64,000 bases of DNA from DASUPK01 sp963797265 (GCA_963797265.1 CAWCOY010000003.1:248001-312000); one strand, 5' to 3'. Shown: positions 7,543 through 16,373, counted from the first letter of the stretch. The notes: a model not told the origin generated them from the letters alone. Translations and numbers: made by a program.

Positions 7543-8885
7543 GCGGGCAGCCCGGTGATTGCCTTGGCGAGCTCGTCCGCCACGTCGAGCCTCAGATGCC
7601 TGCCGTCGCGCACGATGAAGTCTCCGCCGACGAGCACGTCGCGCACGTCGCCGGCGCCCGCCGCGAAGACGACTGACTCGAGGGCGTGATCCGGGGTGGT
7701 CCCCGCGAGCCGGACACCGTCGAGGCCGACCGTGACCAGGTCGGCGAGTCCCTGCGGCTCGATCCGGCCGGCCTCGGGCCAGCCGATGGCGGCTGAGCCG
7801 TTCGTGGTCGCGGCGCGGAGCAGCTCGGCCGCGGAGTGGCCTCCACGGACTCCGGTCTCGAGGCGCTCGTCCAGCTCGACCGCCCGAGCCTCCTCGAAGG
7901 GGTCGATCAGCGCGTGGGAGTCGGTGCCGAGGGAGAGCCGGATCCCCGCCTTCGCCAGGAGGCGCGCCGGTGCCACGCCGTCGGCGAGGTCGCGCTCCGT
8001 GGTGGGGCAGAGGCACACTCCGCAGCCCCCACCGCCGAGCAGCTCGACGTCGGTTGCGGCCAGATGGGTGGCGTGGACGGCGGTGAAGCGCTCCGAGAGG
8101 GCGGCCCCCTCGGCGAGCACTCCCATCGGGGTCTTGCCGTAGGCGGAGACGCAGTCCTCGTTCTCGCCGGACTGCTCGGAGACATGGGCGTGGAGGGGCC
8201 AGGAGCGCGCGGCGGCGAACGCCGCGACCCTGGTGGCTTCCTCGGGATCGACAGCGCGGACGCTGTGGATCGCGGCGCCGACTCGCGCTCCGTCACCCGG
8301 CTCCAGCGCGTCCACCCGTTCCTCCCAGGCCTCGGCACTGCCGTCGGAGAACCGAAGCTGGATGCCGTCCGGCTCCCGGCGGATCCCGCCGTGGAGGTAG
8401 CAGGTGTCGAGCAGGGTGAGGCGGATCCCGGCTTCGCGGGCGGCGCCAATGACGGCCTTCCCGAGCGCGTTCGGGTCCTCGTAACGGGCTCCATCGGGGC
8501 CGTGGTGGAGGTAGTGGAACTCGCCCACGGCCGTGATGCCGGCCAGCGCCATCTCCCCGAAGGTCGCGCGGGCCAGGGCGAGGTAGCGGTCGGGGTCGAT
8601 GCCCTCGGCGATCTCGTACATCCGCTCCCGCCAGACCCAGAAGTCCCCGCGCTCGGCCTCGGTGCGCCCGCGCAGGGCACGCTGGAAGGCGTGCGAGTGG
8701 GCGTTGGCCATTCCCGGGATCGTCACCCCGCGCAATCTGGTCGCCTCGGGCGGCGGGCTCGCGACCCCGGCCGCCACCGAGGCGATTCGCTCGCCGTCCA
8801 GCTCGATCAGGACTCCCTCTTCGGCCCGCTCGCCTCCGAGCCAGGCGAGCTCGCACCAGATCAAGCTCACCGGTTCGGCGCTCAC
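7539..8885 (-). CDS. hutF: Formimidoylglutamate deiminase
   Basis: 448 residues. HutF deaminates N-formimino-L-glutamate to N-formyl-L-glutamate and ammonia. Zinc-site motifs are visible: GMANAHSHAFQRALRGRTEA, HAHVSEQSGEN, TAVHATHL and GTDSHALIDPFEEAR. It overlaps hutI by 4 nt and the deformylase homologue by 4 nt. The presence of HutF implies the five-step route through N-formylglutamate, which needs a deformylase (normally HutG) to release formate and glutamate; no HutG is visible in the window. Confidence 0.93.
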   Translation of the reverse strand: MSAEPVSLIWCELAWLGGERAEEGVLIELDGERIASVAAGVASPPPEATRLRGVTIPGMANAHSHAFQRALRGRTEAERGDFWVWRERMYEIAEGIDPDRYLALARATFGEMALAGITAVGEFHYLHHGPDGARYEDPNALGKAVIGAAREAGIRLTLLDTCYLHGGIRREPDGIQLRFSDGSAEAWEERVDALEPGDGARVGAAIHSVRAVDPEEATRVAAFAAARSWPLHAHVSEQSGENEDCVSAYGKTPMGVLAEGAALSERFTAVHATHLAATDVELLGGGGCGVCLCPTTERDLADGVAPARLLAKAGIRLSLGTDSHALIDPFEEARAVELDERLETGVRGGHSAAELLRAATTNGSAAIGWPEAGRIEPQGLADLVTVGLDGVRLAGTTPDHALESVVFAAGAGDVRDVLVGGDFIVRDGRHLRLDVADELAKAITGLPA

Positions 8886-9457
8886 GACCCCAGATTCTCG
8901 GTGAGGCGCGTGGCGCGCCGCACGAACTCGTCGCGCTGGTGGCGATCGAACTGCTCCCAGGTGGCGAACGTCCGCGGATCGGCGCGATCGACGAAGAGGA
9001 TTCCGTCGAGGTGGTCGACCTCGTGCTGGAAGGTGCCCGCGGTCAGACCGCGCTTGACCTTCTCGTGTTCGGTGCCCTCGCGGTCGAGATAGCGGACCCG
9101 GACGGCGAGGTCGCGCCGGAGGCTGCCCCGCAGATCGGGCACCGAGAGGCAGCCCTCGTTGATCTCGATCGTCTCGGTGCCGAGTGGCTCGATGGTGGGG
9201 TTGACCATCACCGTGAGCGGCTCGGGCGGCTTGTACGGGTAGCGGGGATTGCCCTCCTCAACCTCGACGATCGCGACGCGCACCGCCTCCCCGACCTGGT
9301 TGGCGGCGATGCCGGCCCCGTGGGTGGCGCGCTTGGTCTCGATCAGGTCGTCGATCAGCCCCTGGATCTCGCGCGAGGCGATCTCCTCGGGACTGAGCTC
9401 CCTGGCGCTCTCGCGCAGCACGGGATCGCCGATCTCAACGACCTCGCGAACGCTCAC
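8882..9457 (-). CDS. Peptide deformylase family metalloenzyme within the hut operon
   Basis: 191 residues with all three deformylase motifs: GAGIAANQVG (47-56), EGCLSV with metal ligand Cys103, and HEVDH (145-149). The family removes formyl groups from N-formylmethionyl peptides. The gene overlaps hutU and hutF by exactly 4 nt each, so it is co-translated with the histidine pathway. HutF makes N-formylglutamate, a small N-formyl amino acid, and no HutG is seen, so this enzyme may be the pathway's N-formylglutamate deformylase. The alternative is an ordinary Def housed by chance. Family call is firm; the substrate is inference. Confidence 0.9.
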   Translation of the reverse strand: MSVREVVEIGDPVLRESARELSPEEIASREIQGLIDDLIETKRATHGAGIAANQVGEAVRVAIVEVEEGNPRYPYKPPEPLTVMVNPTIEPLGTETIEINEGCLSVPDLRGSLRRDLAVRVRYLDREGTEHEKVKRGLTAGTFQHEVDHLDGILFVDRADPRTFATWEQFDRHQRDEFVRRATRLTENLGS

Positions 9458-11115
9458 TCGCCGTCTCGCATCGGCAGGCGCACGCCGCGGTCCGCCGCGA
9501 CGGCGATCGCACGCTCGTATCCGGCATCTGCGTGCCGCATCACCCCGGTGCCGGGGTCGGTGGTCAGCACCCGCTCGAGCTTCTGGGCCGCGAGATCGGT
9601 GCCGTCCGCCACGCAGACCATCCCGGCGTGGAGCGAGCGTCCAATCCCGACCCCGCCGCCGTCGTGGATGCTCACCCAGGAGGCGCCCGCGGCGGTGTTG
9701 ACCAACGCGTTGAGCAGCGGCCAGTCTGCGATCGGATCGGAGCCGTCGGCCATCGACTCCGTCTCCCGGTATGGGGAGGCGACCGATCCGGAGTCGAGGT
9801 GATCGCGGCCGATCACGATCGGCGCCGATACCTCGCCGGAGCGCACCAGTTCGTTGAAGCGCAAGCCGAGGCGCGCACGCTCGCCGTAACCGGCCCAGCA
9901 GATGCGCGCCGGCAGGCCCTGGTAGGCGATCCTTTCACCGGCCAGCTCGATCCAGCGCCGCAGGGGCTCGTCGTCGGGGATCTCCTCGAGCACCGCCCGG
10001 TCGGTGGCGGCGATGTCCGCCGGATCGCCGGAAAGGGCGACCCAGCGGAAGGGGCCCTTGCCGTCGCAGAACAGGGGGCGGATGTAGGCGGGGACGAAGC
10101 CCGGGTAGGCGAACGCCCGCTCGAAGCCGCCGAGTTCGGCCTCGGCTCGCAGGCTGTTGCCGTAGTCGAATACCTCGGCGTCCGCGTCGAGGAAGCCGAC
10201 CATCGCGGCGCAGTGGGCTGCGATCGCGGCCCGGGAACGCTTGACGTACTCGTCCGGGTTCTCGTCGCGCAGCCGCAGCGCTTCCTCCAGAGACATCAGA
10301 TTCGGCACGTAGCCGTTGAGCGGGTCGTGGGCGCTCGTCTGGTCGGTGACGATGTCGGCCTCGAAGCCCATCTTCTGCAGCGCCGGGAGTGCGTCGGCCG
10401 CGTTGGCGACGAGTCCGACGCTGAGCGCTTGGCGCTCGCTCTTTGCCGCTCGGCAGCGGGCGATCGCGTCCTCGAGGTCATCAGCCTCCTCGTCCAGGTA
10501 CCGCGTCTCGATCCGTCGCCGCAGGTGCTCGGGGTCGACCTCGATGCAGAGGGCCACCCCGCCGTTCATCGTGATCGCCAGGGGCTGGGCGCCGCCCATG
10601 CCACCGAGGCCGGCGGTCAGGGAGATCGTCCCAGCCAGCGATCCGTCGAAGCGGCGCCGGGCGATCTCCGCGAAGCATTCGTAGGTCCCCTGAAGGATGC
10701 CCTGGGTGCCGATGTAGATCCACGACCCGGCGGTCATCTGGCCGTACATCGTCAGGCCCTCCGCCTCCAGTCGGCGGAACTCGTCCCAGTTGTCCCAGTC
10801 GCCGACCAGGTTCGAGTTGGCGATCAGGACCCGCGGCGACCACTCGTGCGTGCGGAAGACCCCCACGGGCTTTCCCGACTGGACCAGCAGCGTCTCGTCG
10901 TCGCCAAGCTCGCGCAGCGACCGGATGATCGCGTCGAAGGCCTCCCAGGAACGCGCGGCTCGTCCCCTACCCCCGTACACGACCAGCTCGTCCGGATTCT
11001 CGGCCACCTCGGGGTCGAGGTTGTTCATCAGCATTCTCATGGCCGCCTCCTGTTGCCAGCCGCGGCAGGAGATCTCGGGGCCACGGGGCGCGCGGACCTC
11101 CCGGGGGCCGCTCAT
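9454..11115 (-). CDS. hutU: Urocanate hydratase
   Basis: 553 residues, the usual urocanase length, starting at ATG 11115, which overlaps the hutH stop by 4 nt. It converts urocanate to 4-imidazolone-5-propanoate using tightly bound NAD+. Typical segments include LVVYGGRGRAARSWEAFDAI, MYGQMTAGSWIYIGTQGILQ, the GLGGMGGAQPLA nucleotide loop and the active-site Cys in GLPARICWAGYG near residue 400, plus IHDGGGVGIGRSLHAGMV. The open frame continues upstream across hutH, but the family N-terminus begins at MSGPREVRAPRGPEI. Confidence 0.96.
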   Translation of the reverse strand: MSGPREVRAPRGPEISCRGWQQEAAMRMLMNNLDPEVAENPDELVVYGGRGRAARSWEAFDAIIRSLRELGDDETLLVQSGKPVGVFRTHEWSPRVLIANSNLVGDWDNWDEFRRLEAEGLTMYGQMTAGSWIYIGTQGILQGTYECFAEIARRRFDGSLAGTISLTAGLGGMGGAQPLAITMNGGVALCIEVDPEHLRRRIETRYLDEEADDLEDAIARCRAAKSERQALSVGLVANAADALPALQKMGFEADIVTDQTSAHDPLNGYVPNLMSLEEALRLRDENPDEYVKRSRAAIAAHCAAMVGFLDADAEVFDYGNSLRAEAELGGFERAFAYPGFVPAYIRPLFCDGKGPFRWVALSGDPADIAATDRAVLEEIPDDEPLRRWIELAGERIAYQGLPARICWAGYGERARLGLRFNELVRSGEVSAPIVIGRDHLDSGSVASPYRETESMADGSDPIADWPLLNALVNTAAGASWVSIHDGGGVGIGRSLHAGMVCVADGTDLAAQKLERVLTTDPGTGVMRHADAGYERAIAVAADRGVRLPMRDGE

Positions 11116-12644
11116 CGCAGCTCTCCGATCGCGCCCTCGACCGCCCCAACCAGCTCCCCGCTGGCCACCAGGCGCTCCATCGCCTCGAGCTCGGGGGCGA
11201 GGTGACGGTCCGGACCCGGCCCGGGAACGCCGGCGGCGCGGATCGCCGCCAGGGCCGCCCCCGTGCCCGCCCCCGGCTCCAGCGGGGCGCGGAGCTCGAG
11301 CCCGCGCGCGGCGCAGGCCGCCTCGACCGCCAGGATGCGCTGGAGGTTGTCGAGCGCGGTCCGCAGTTTTCGTGCGGCCCCCCAGCCCATCGAGACGTGG
11401 TCCTCCTGCATCGCGCTCGTGGGCAGTGAGTCGACTCCGGCCGGAGCCGCCAGCCGGCGATTCTCGGCGACCATCGCGGCCTGCGTGTACTGGGCGATCA
11501 TCAGCCCCGAATCGACTCCCGGGTCCTCGGCGAGGAAAGGTGGCAGGCCCTCCGAGCGGCTTGCGTCCAGCAGCCGGTCCGTCCGCCGCTCGGCGATCGC
11601 GCCGGTGTCCGCCACCGCCATAGCGAGCAAGTCGCAGGCCAGGGCGAGGGGCGCGCCGTGGAAGTTCCCGCATGACTCGACGCGGCCGTCGGGCAGCACC
11701 ATCGGATTGTCGATCGCGGAGCGGAGCTCCACCTTCGCGACGCGATCGGCGTAGGCGAGCGCGTCCCGGGCAGCGCCGTTCACCTGCGGAGCGCAGCGCA
11801 GCGAGTAGGCGTCCTGGACGCGTGGATCGTCCTCGCGGTGGCTGGCGACGATCGGCGATCCGTCGAGCAGGCGGCGCAGGTTGGCGGCACTCTCCGCCTG
11901 CCCGGGCTGGGGGCGGAGGGCGATCAGGTCCTCGGCAAAGGCGCGATCGGTCCCGAGCAGTGCCTCAACCGACATCGCGGCAGTCAGATCGGCGACGCGC
12001 AGCAGCGAGCGCAGGTTCTCGGTTGCGAGCACCAGCATGCCGAGGATGCCGTCGGTGCCGTTGATCAGCGCCAGGCCCTCCTTCGCGCGCAGCGTCACCG
12101 GCTCGATCCCGGCCGCGGCCAGAGCCTCGGTTGCGGGATGCCGCCGTCCGTCGGCGTCCACGACCTCACCCTCGCCGATCAGAGCCAGGGCGCAATGCGC
12201 CAGCGGAGCAAGGTCGCCGCTGGCCCCGAGTGATCCATGCTCGGGGACGACCGGCGTGATCCCGGCGTTCAGGACGGCCACGATCGTCTCGGCGACCTCG
12301 GGCCGTGCCCCCGAGTAGCCCATGGCCAGCGATCGGGCACGGAGCAGCATCATCGCCCGCACGACCTCTCGCTCGACCGGCTCTCCCATGCCTGCGGCGT
12401 GCGAGCGGATCAGGGCGCGCTGCAGCTGATCGCGGCGCTCAGCCGGGATCGGCGTGGTCGCGAGGGATCCGAACCCCGTGGAGATGCCGTAAGTGGGCTC
12501 CGCGGAGGCCGCCAGCCGCTCCACGATCGCGGCGCTCTCGCCCATCGCGGCGCGTGCATCCTCCATGAGCTCGACCTGGGCGTCGTTCCGGGCGACCGCC
12601 ACAACCTCTGCGAGCGTGGGTCCGCCGGCCCTCAACTCGATCAT
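11112..12644 (-). CDS. hutH: Histidine ammonia-lyase
   Basis: 510 residues from ATG 12644, overlapping the preceding thioesterase gene by 4 nt. It eliminates ammonia from L-histidine to give urocanate. The MIO cofactor tripeptide Ala-Ser-Gly is at 141-143 in GSLGASGDLAPLAH; the catalytic Tyr51 is in TYGISTGFG. Further family motifs are VQDAYSLRCAPQVNGAARDA and RSAIDNPMV. It is the second gene of the operon and the pathway entry enzyme. No HutC-type repressor is visible in this window. Confidence 0.96.
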   Translation of the reverse strand: MIELRAGGPTLAEVVAVARNDAQVELMEDARAAMGESAAIVERLAASAEPTYGISTGFGSLATTPIPAERRDQLQRALIRSHAAGMGEPVEREVVRAMMLLRARSLAMGYSGARPEVAETIVAVLNAGITPVVPEHGSLGASGDLAPLAHCALALIGEGEVVDADGRRHPATEALAAAGIEPVTLRAKEGLALINGTDGILGMLVLATENLRSLLRVADLTAAMSVEALLGTDRAFAEDLIALRPQPGQAESAANLRRLLDGSPIVASHREDDPRVQDAYSLRCAPQVNGAARDALAYADRVAKVELRSAIDNPMVLPDGRVESCGNFHGAPLALACDLLAMAVADTGAIAERRTDRLLDASRSEGLPPFLAEDPGVDSGLMIAQYTQAAMVAENRRLAAPAGVDSLPTSAMQEDHVSMGWGAARKLRTALDNLQRILAVEAACAARGLELRAPLEPGAGTGAALAAIRAAGVPGPGPDRHLAPELEAMERLVASGELVGAVEGAIGELR

Positions 12645-13354
12645 CCGGCGGGCTCCTCTCGCGGCTCGATCAACAGCGCGCGGGCGACCGCTAGCACGTC
12701 GCCCTCCGCGGAAAGAACCGCCGCCCCGGCGTGGCGCTTGCGGCCATCGATTTCGAGGGGCCAGGAGGTCACGACGTGCTCCTGTCCGGCGATCACCGGC
12801 GCATCGATTCGCGCCGCCATCCGGCCGAGAAAGCTCATCGGCCGGGTGTCCGGGTAGACGGCGAAGTAGGTGGGACAGTCCATGACGGCCCAGATGAACT
12901 CGGGGGTGACCGCGCCCGAGTCGTCCGCAGTCCAGGGCGGCGGGGTCCACGGCGAGGCGACAAGGTCGCGGCCCTCGACGGTTCCGGCGAACACCCCGAG
13001 CGCGTCCTCGCGCGCCCGACCGCAGACGAAGCAGTGGCTGAAGAGATCGCCGGTCGAGCCTCGGTACCGCGTCTTCGCGAGACGGGCCTGTTCCGGGTCT
13101 ACCGGCGCCGGCACTTCCAACTCGAGCGGGGGCTTCGGCGATGCCTCGGCGATCAGCGTCTCTGCGTCGAGCACCAGCGCGGAGCCGTCCTCCTCACCCT
13201 TGACTTCGAGCGGCGTGTCGAGGGGCACCGGATTCCTGAGGGTGACCTCAGCCGGGGCGTCGACGAAGCCGGCGATCACCGCCGAGGAGTAGCCGCCGTG
13301 ACCGCTCTCGAGGGGCCCGTTGAAGCGGCGTGATACCGACAGGGTCTCGGCCAC
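12641..13354 (-). CDS. Hotdog-fold thioesterase-like protein heading the hut operon
   Basis: 237 residues from a GTG at 13354. The chain reads as two hotdog halves: an N-terminal part (RRFNGPLESGHGGYSSAVIA) and a C-terminal part (PEFIWAVMDCPTYFAVYPDT). A SHCFVCGRARED segment in the middle is common in acyl-CoA thioesterase-like proteins. The stop overlaps the hutH start by 4 nt, so it belongs to the transcript, but histidine degradation has no thioester step and its role is unclear. It might bind or hydrolyse an acyl-CoA, or be a bystander. It is the first gene after the island boundary. Confidence 0.7.
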   Translation of the reverse strand: MAETLSVSRRFNGPLESGHGGYSSAVIAGFVDAPAEVTLRNPVPLDTPLEVKGEEDGSALVLDAETLIAEASPKPPLELEVPAPVDPEQARLAKTRYRGSTGDLFSHCFVCGRAREDALGVFAGTVEGRDLVASPWTPPPWTADDSGAVTPEFIWAVMDCPTYFAVYPDTRPMSFLGRMAARIDAPVIAGQEHVVTSWPLEIDGRKRHAGAAVLSAEGDVLAVARALLIEPREEPAG

Positions 13355-13391
13355 GGCCTGACTATTCCACGCGCGGGCCGACGACCGCGAG

Positions 13392-13434
13392 CGCCCCGAC
13401 CAGGATTCGAACCTGGGGCCTACTCCTTAGGAGG
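13392..13434. repeat. attachment-site-like direct repeat: 3' part of tRNA-Arg(CCU), left copy
   Basis: 43 bp identical to 21109-21151, covering the discriminator base, 3' acceptor strand, T arm, variable region, 3' anticodon strand and most of the anticodon loop of the intact tRNA gene. Identity stops abruptly on both sides and there is no 5' tRNA half here, so this is not a functional tRNA. This is the classical signature of site-specific integration at the 3' end of a tRNA gene. Confidence 0.85.
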
Positions 13435-13541
13435 CGGTTCAGGGCAAAAACGGCCGGGTAAGGGCGGACACGAAAGTCCTGCAATTCGCTCCCTTCTGGT
13501 GGATTCGCTTACCAGCTAGAACCCGTCCGATCCGACCTGAC

Positions 13542-13560
13542 GTACCCATTTTGTACCCAT
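13542..13560. repeat. Paired GTACCCAT motif (11-bp period), left island border
   Basis: GTACCCAT occurs at 13542-13549 and 13553-13560, one helical turn apart. The spacing matches the GTACCC pairs at 16019-16040 and 21039-21060. Two of the three pairs are within about 110 bp of the tRNA-derived repeats, so a recombinase or accessory-protein binding site is possible. Confidence 0.4.
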
Positions 13561-13815
13561 CTTTTCCGGCTGAGCCCGCGGCCTAGGATGGGTGCGGCAC
13601 GGAATGCGGGCCGTGCGCGTGCGCGGGAGCCCGGCTGGGCGGCCGCGGGAGGGAGGCCAGCGGTCACCATCGCGGAGCGAGGCGCCGACGATCAGCGCCG
13701 CGCCAGCAGAGCCGAAAACCGCGGAAGCCTAGGTGGAACGGCTAAGGCGCGGTCGTGCGGCCCTGCGCCGGTGCTTCTTCTACTTGCGGGCCCGAGAGTG
13801 GCGGTGCCTGTGACG

Positions 13816-15960
13816 CTAGTGCCGCTTGCACTTATCGCGGCCGGCTTGGCCCGGCGCGCGGCCGGGGTGGCCCGCCCCGAGCGTGCCGTTCACGGTCAGG
13901 GCCGGATAGACGTTGACGTAGTAGCGCTTGCTGACCGCTCCCGAGGAGTCGCAAACCAGCATCCCGCGGGTGTCCACGTCCGGCCCGGCGGGCTGGTCGG
14001 CGCCATCGAAGTCCATGAAGTCGCCGTTCGCATCGACGGGCCGTCCGCCGAAGGTGCGGACGTCGCGGAGCGCGATGATTGTGCCGCTGTTGGGCTGGCG
14101 CGGAGTTGCATTCAGCGTCGTCTGCCCGGGCGCGGCGAGCCAGATCGCGACCGCGTCGGTGGGGAAGTGGCCGGGGGTGCCCGCGTCGTCGGGCGTCGTG
14201 TACGCGTCCGTGAGCGATCCGTCCGCCTTCACGAAACGGCCCAAGCGGATGTCCGCGGTCGGGTCGGGCGACTCGTCGAGCAGCGCGGTCAGCTGCTGGG
14301 CGACGGCGTTCGAGGCCGCGGGCCCGACCGCCTCGTCCTCCAGGCCGTGGTGGTGGTTGTGCGGATCGGTGGCACACGTGTCCGTCGGCAGGTACGCGGC
14401 CGGGTCCCAGAACGACCAGGCGGGCTTCTCGTAGCCGATCATGTCGTCGCCGAGGCCGACCTGGAAGCGGAAGGGCGCGCTGGCGTGCCAAGTGGGGACG
14501 GGCGGATTTGCGAGGTTGTCGCAGCTGGCGTCCTCGATCCCATAGGGGTTGCCCAGCGCCAGGCCGGGGAAAGCCTCGCCGGGATTGACCAGGAACTGCA
14601 GGTCGGGCCCCACGTCGAGTACCGCGGCTGAGGTCTTCAGCTCGTTGCCGACTGTCCCGGTGTCGACGCAGTTGGTGTACAGGTGCCGCTCGCCGAAGGT
14701 CCCGATCGAGGCGAGGAACGCGAAGAGCTGGTTCTGGAGCGGCACGCAGAACTCGGTGCGCCGACCGTCGACCGGGCCGGGCCGAGCGGGCCTCGAGCCC
14801 TGGTCGAGGTCAGCGGCGACATCGTCGGCGAGCGTGTCACCGGTCAGCTGCACCTGGGCGAAGCAGCCGTTGGCGCCGCCGTTGCAGGGTGGGTCGGGGA
14901 TGGCCGGATCGGTGATCGGGTCCTCCATCGAGCCGTTGTCGCCAACCAGGAACATCGCCATTCCCCCGTGGCCCGGGCCGTAGCGATCGACCATGTCCTG
15001 CTCCAGTCGGTTGTGGAAGTACCCCGGCCAGTCGCCGCTCAGGGAATGGGACTCCTCGAAGGTGTCGGAGTGCCCGATGTCCTGGTTGTGGTCGGCCAGG
15101 TTCATCATCGTGAAGATCGGATCGCCGCTCGCGTCGAGCGCCTGCAGCACCCGGATCTTGTTGTCGATCGCCGTGGGCTCCCCGGCATCGTTGGTGGTTG
15201 GGAACCGGTTGGGGATCTCCTGCCGGATCCCGGGCGGCACAGGGAAGTCGGTCTCCCGCATGGTGGCCGCCTGCCGCTGATCGCAGGCAGCGACCGCGAC
15301 CTTCGCCATCTGCGAGTCGAGCCAATCCATGTAGTACTCGTCAATCCCCGAGTGCAGCGGGAACCCTCCGGCGTCCGGAGCGCCATAGAGGCCGAGTGTG
15401 TCGGGGGAGCTCTCGTTGTGGTTGGAGCTCACAACCAGCTGGTCGATGTGGCCGCAGGTCGCGTCGTGCGGCGGCTGCCCGGCAAGGTTCTCGGCCTGCG
15501 TCCGGGCATCCCGGATGTAGTTCTCGAAGATCCCCTGCGCGATCACGGACTCCAGGACGACGGTCCTCCCTCCCGACGAGAAGGCGACGGCGCGGGCATC
15601 GATCGGGTCATGCAGGAACTTGGCGAGGTGGTTAATCCCCCCGGATAGGTAGATCCCGTCCCAGCGCCCGTTGCCGTTGTAGTCGCAGAACGGCTCGGGC
15701 GAGCCACCCGGGTAGTTGAAGTCGCCCGATCCGTCGGTGTCCGTGTAAGGCTCCTCGAAGCGCCAGAGGCGCGGCCCGTCGAAAGTCGCGCGCGGGCAGC
15801 TCGCCTCCGGGAAGTCCTGCAGGTCCTGGGCCGCGTCGTAGGCCGGCGGCGTCGTGTCGATCCGGGCGGCGCCGATCTGCCAGCCCGGGACTGCAGCGGA
15901 GGCGGGGGCGGCGGCCACCACGGATACCGCCACGATCACGATCCCCAAACCGGCCTTCAT
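13816..15960 (-). CDS. Secreted neutral/alkaline ceramidase-like protein
   Basis: 714 residues with a clear signal peptide (MKAGLGIVIVAVSVVAAAPA, cleavage near ASA). The mature start VPGWQIGAARIDTTPP resembles the opening of neutral/alkaline ceramidase-like proteins, and LVVSSNHNESSPDTLG, AVAFSSGGRTVVLESVIAQG and DLQFLVNPGEAFPGLALGNP fall where that family has its active-site and core strands. The likely zinc-site histidines differ from the ceramidase T-H-T-H-x-G pattern, so activity on ceramide is doubtful. An Asp/Gly/Asn-rich stretch (YTDTDGSGDFNYPGG) could bind calcium. It lies in the island and is probably exported and hydrolytic. Confidence 0.6.
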   Translation of the reverse strand: MKAGLGIVIVAVSVVAAAPASAAVPGWQIGAARIDTTPPAYDAAQDLQDFPEASCPRATFDGPRLWRFEEPYTDTDGSGDFNYPGGSPEPFCDYNGNGRWDGIYLSGGINHLAKFLHDPIDARAVAFSSGGRTVVLESVIAQGIFENYIRDARTQAENLAGQPPHDATCGHIDQLVVSSNHNESSPDTLGLYGAPDAGGFPLHSGIDEYYMDWLDSQMAKVAVAACDQRQAATMRETDFPVPPGIRQEIPNRFPTTNDAGEPTAIDNKIRVLQALDASGDPIFTMMNLADHNQDIGHSDTFEESHSLSGDWPGYFHNRLEQDMVDRYGPGHGGMAMFLVGDNGSMEDPITDPAIPDPPCNGGANGCFAQVQLTGDTLADDVAADLDQGSRPARPGPVDGRRTEFCVPLQNQLFAFLASIGTFGERHLYTNCVDTGTVGNELKTSAAVLDVGPDLQFLVNPGEAFPGLALGNPYGIEDASCDNLANPPVPTWHASAPFRFQVGLGDDMIGYEKPAWSFWDPAAYLPTDTCATDPHNHHHGLEDEAVGPAASNAVAQQLTALLDESPDPTADIRLGRFVKADGSLTDAYTTPDDAGTPGHFPTDAVAIWLAAPGQTTLNATPRQPNSGTIIALRDVRTFGGRPVDANGDFMDFDGADQPAGPDVDTRGMLVCDSSGAVSKRYYVNVYPALTVNGTLGAGHPGRAPGQAGRDKCKRH

Positions 15961-16018
15961 CCCATGGTGGAATCTACTCCCCGTGTGGTCCGCTGGTCAA
16001 TCAGGGGCCCAACCTGAT

Positions 16019-16040
16019 GTACCCCTCTCGTACCCTCGAG
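16019..16040. repeat. 22-bp repeat with paired GTACCC, internal copy
   Basis: This 22-bp sequence is identical to 21039-21060 and contains GTACCC at 16019 and 16030, an 11-bp period. Flanking bases differ from the other copy, so the repeat is discrete. The other copy lies about 50 bp from the tRNA end. It may be an arm-type recombinase site or the scar of an internal rearrangement. Confidence 0.6.
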
Positions 16041-16102
16041 AGGACTACTCTTCGGGACAACTCCTCTCCGCCGTCGGGGTCTTCAGGCCCGGATGGCGGT
16101 GA

Positions 16103-16246
16103 TTATTCGTTCTTGGGGCGCGGGCGGTCTGCCCTAGGAACACGTTGGGTCGCGCGGTCAAGCGACCCTCGCTCGCGCTCGATGTTGGCGCGGCGTCCCG
16201 GATCTGCGAGCGCTTCTCGTTCGAGCTCTCGAAAGTTCTTGGCCAT
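16103..16246 (-). pseudogene. N-terminal fragment resembling an XRE/HigA-type antitoxin
   Basis: A 47-codon minus-strand frame starts with ATG 16246: MAKNFRELEREALADPGRRA continued by NIERERGSLD. Antitoxins linked to HigB-type toxins often open with a similar K-N-F-R-E-L ... D-P-x-R-R-A-N-I-E-R stretch ahead of a helix-turn-helix. Here the HTH is missing and the frame ends in unrelated sequence. No toxin gene is adjacent. I read it as a decayed remnant; resemblance is short, so confidence is low. Confidence 0.35.
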
Positions 16247-16373
16247 GCCTGCCACGTAAGCCGAGACCTTCTCTAGCTAGACCGGCACAAACTCAGACGG
16301 TGCCTTACGGGAGCCCGGCTGTGCGGCGGACGGCCGATGTTTGCACGGCACAGCCGTGCGGTTGGCCGTCCTC

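Larger units (their letters stand above)
13355..13815. other. Gene-free left border of the putative island
   Basis: 461 bp without a convincing gene. It holds the 43-bp tRNA-Arg fragment (13392-13434), the paired GTACCCAT motif (13542-13560) and, between them, a stretch of visibly lower GC than the flanks. No integrase remnant was recognised in any frame. The rightmost part is the 3' flank of the ceramidase-like gene; no clear terminator hairpin with a U-tract is seen. Confidence 0.6.
15961..16373. other. Gene-poor stretch in the island
   Basis: 413 bp between two divergent genes. It contains the 22-bp repeat at 16019-16040, an antitoxin-like fragment on the minus strand (16103-16246) and a perfect 7-bp hairpin GCACGGC-ACA-GCCGTGC at 16343-16359 just before the sigma-factor frame. 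Plus-strand frames here encode low-complexity Ser/Arg peptides and are not believable genes. Confidence 0.55.

Noticed and set aside
6355..8016. A longer HutI starting upstream of ATG 7542.
   Set aside because: The extra residues overlap hutF in another frame, are Arg/Gly-rich shadow sequence and have no HutI counterpart.
13392..13434. A second functional tRNA-Arg gene.
   Set aside because: The 5' acceptor strand, D arm and 5' anticodon strand are missing; only the 3' part is present.
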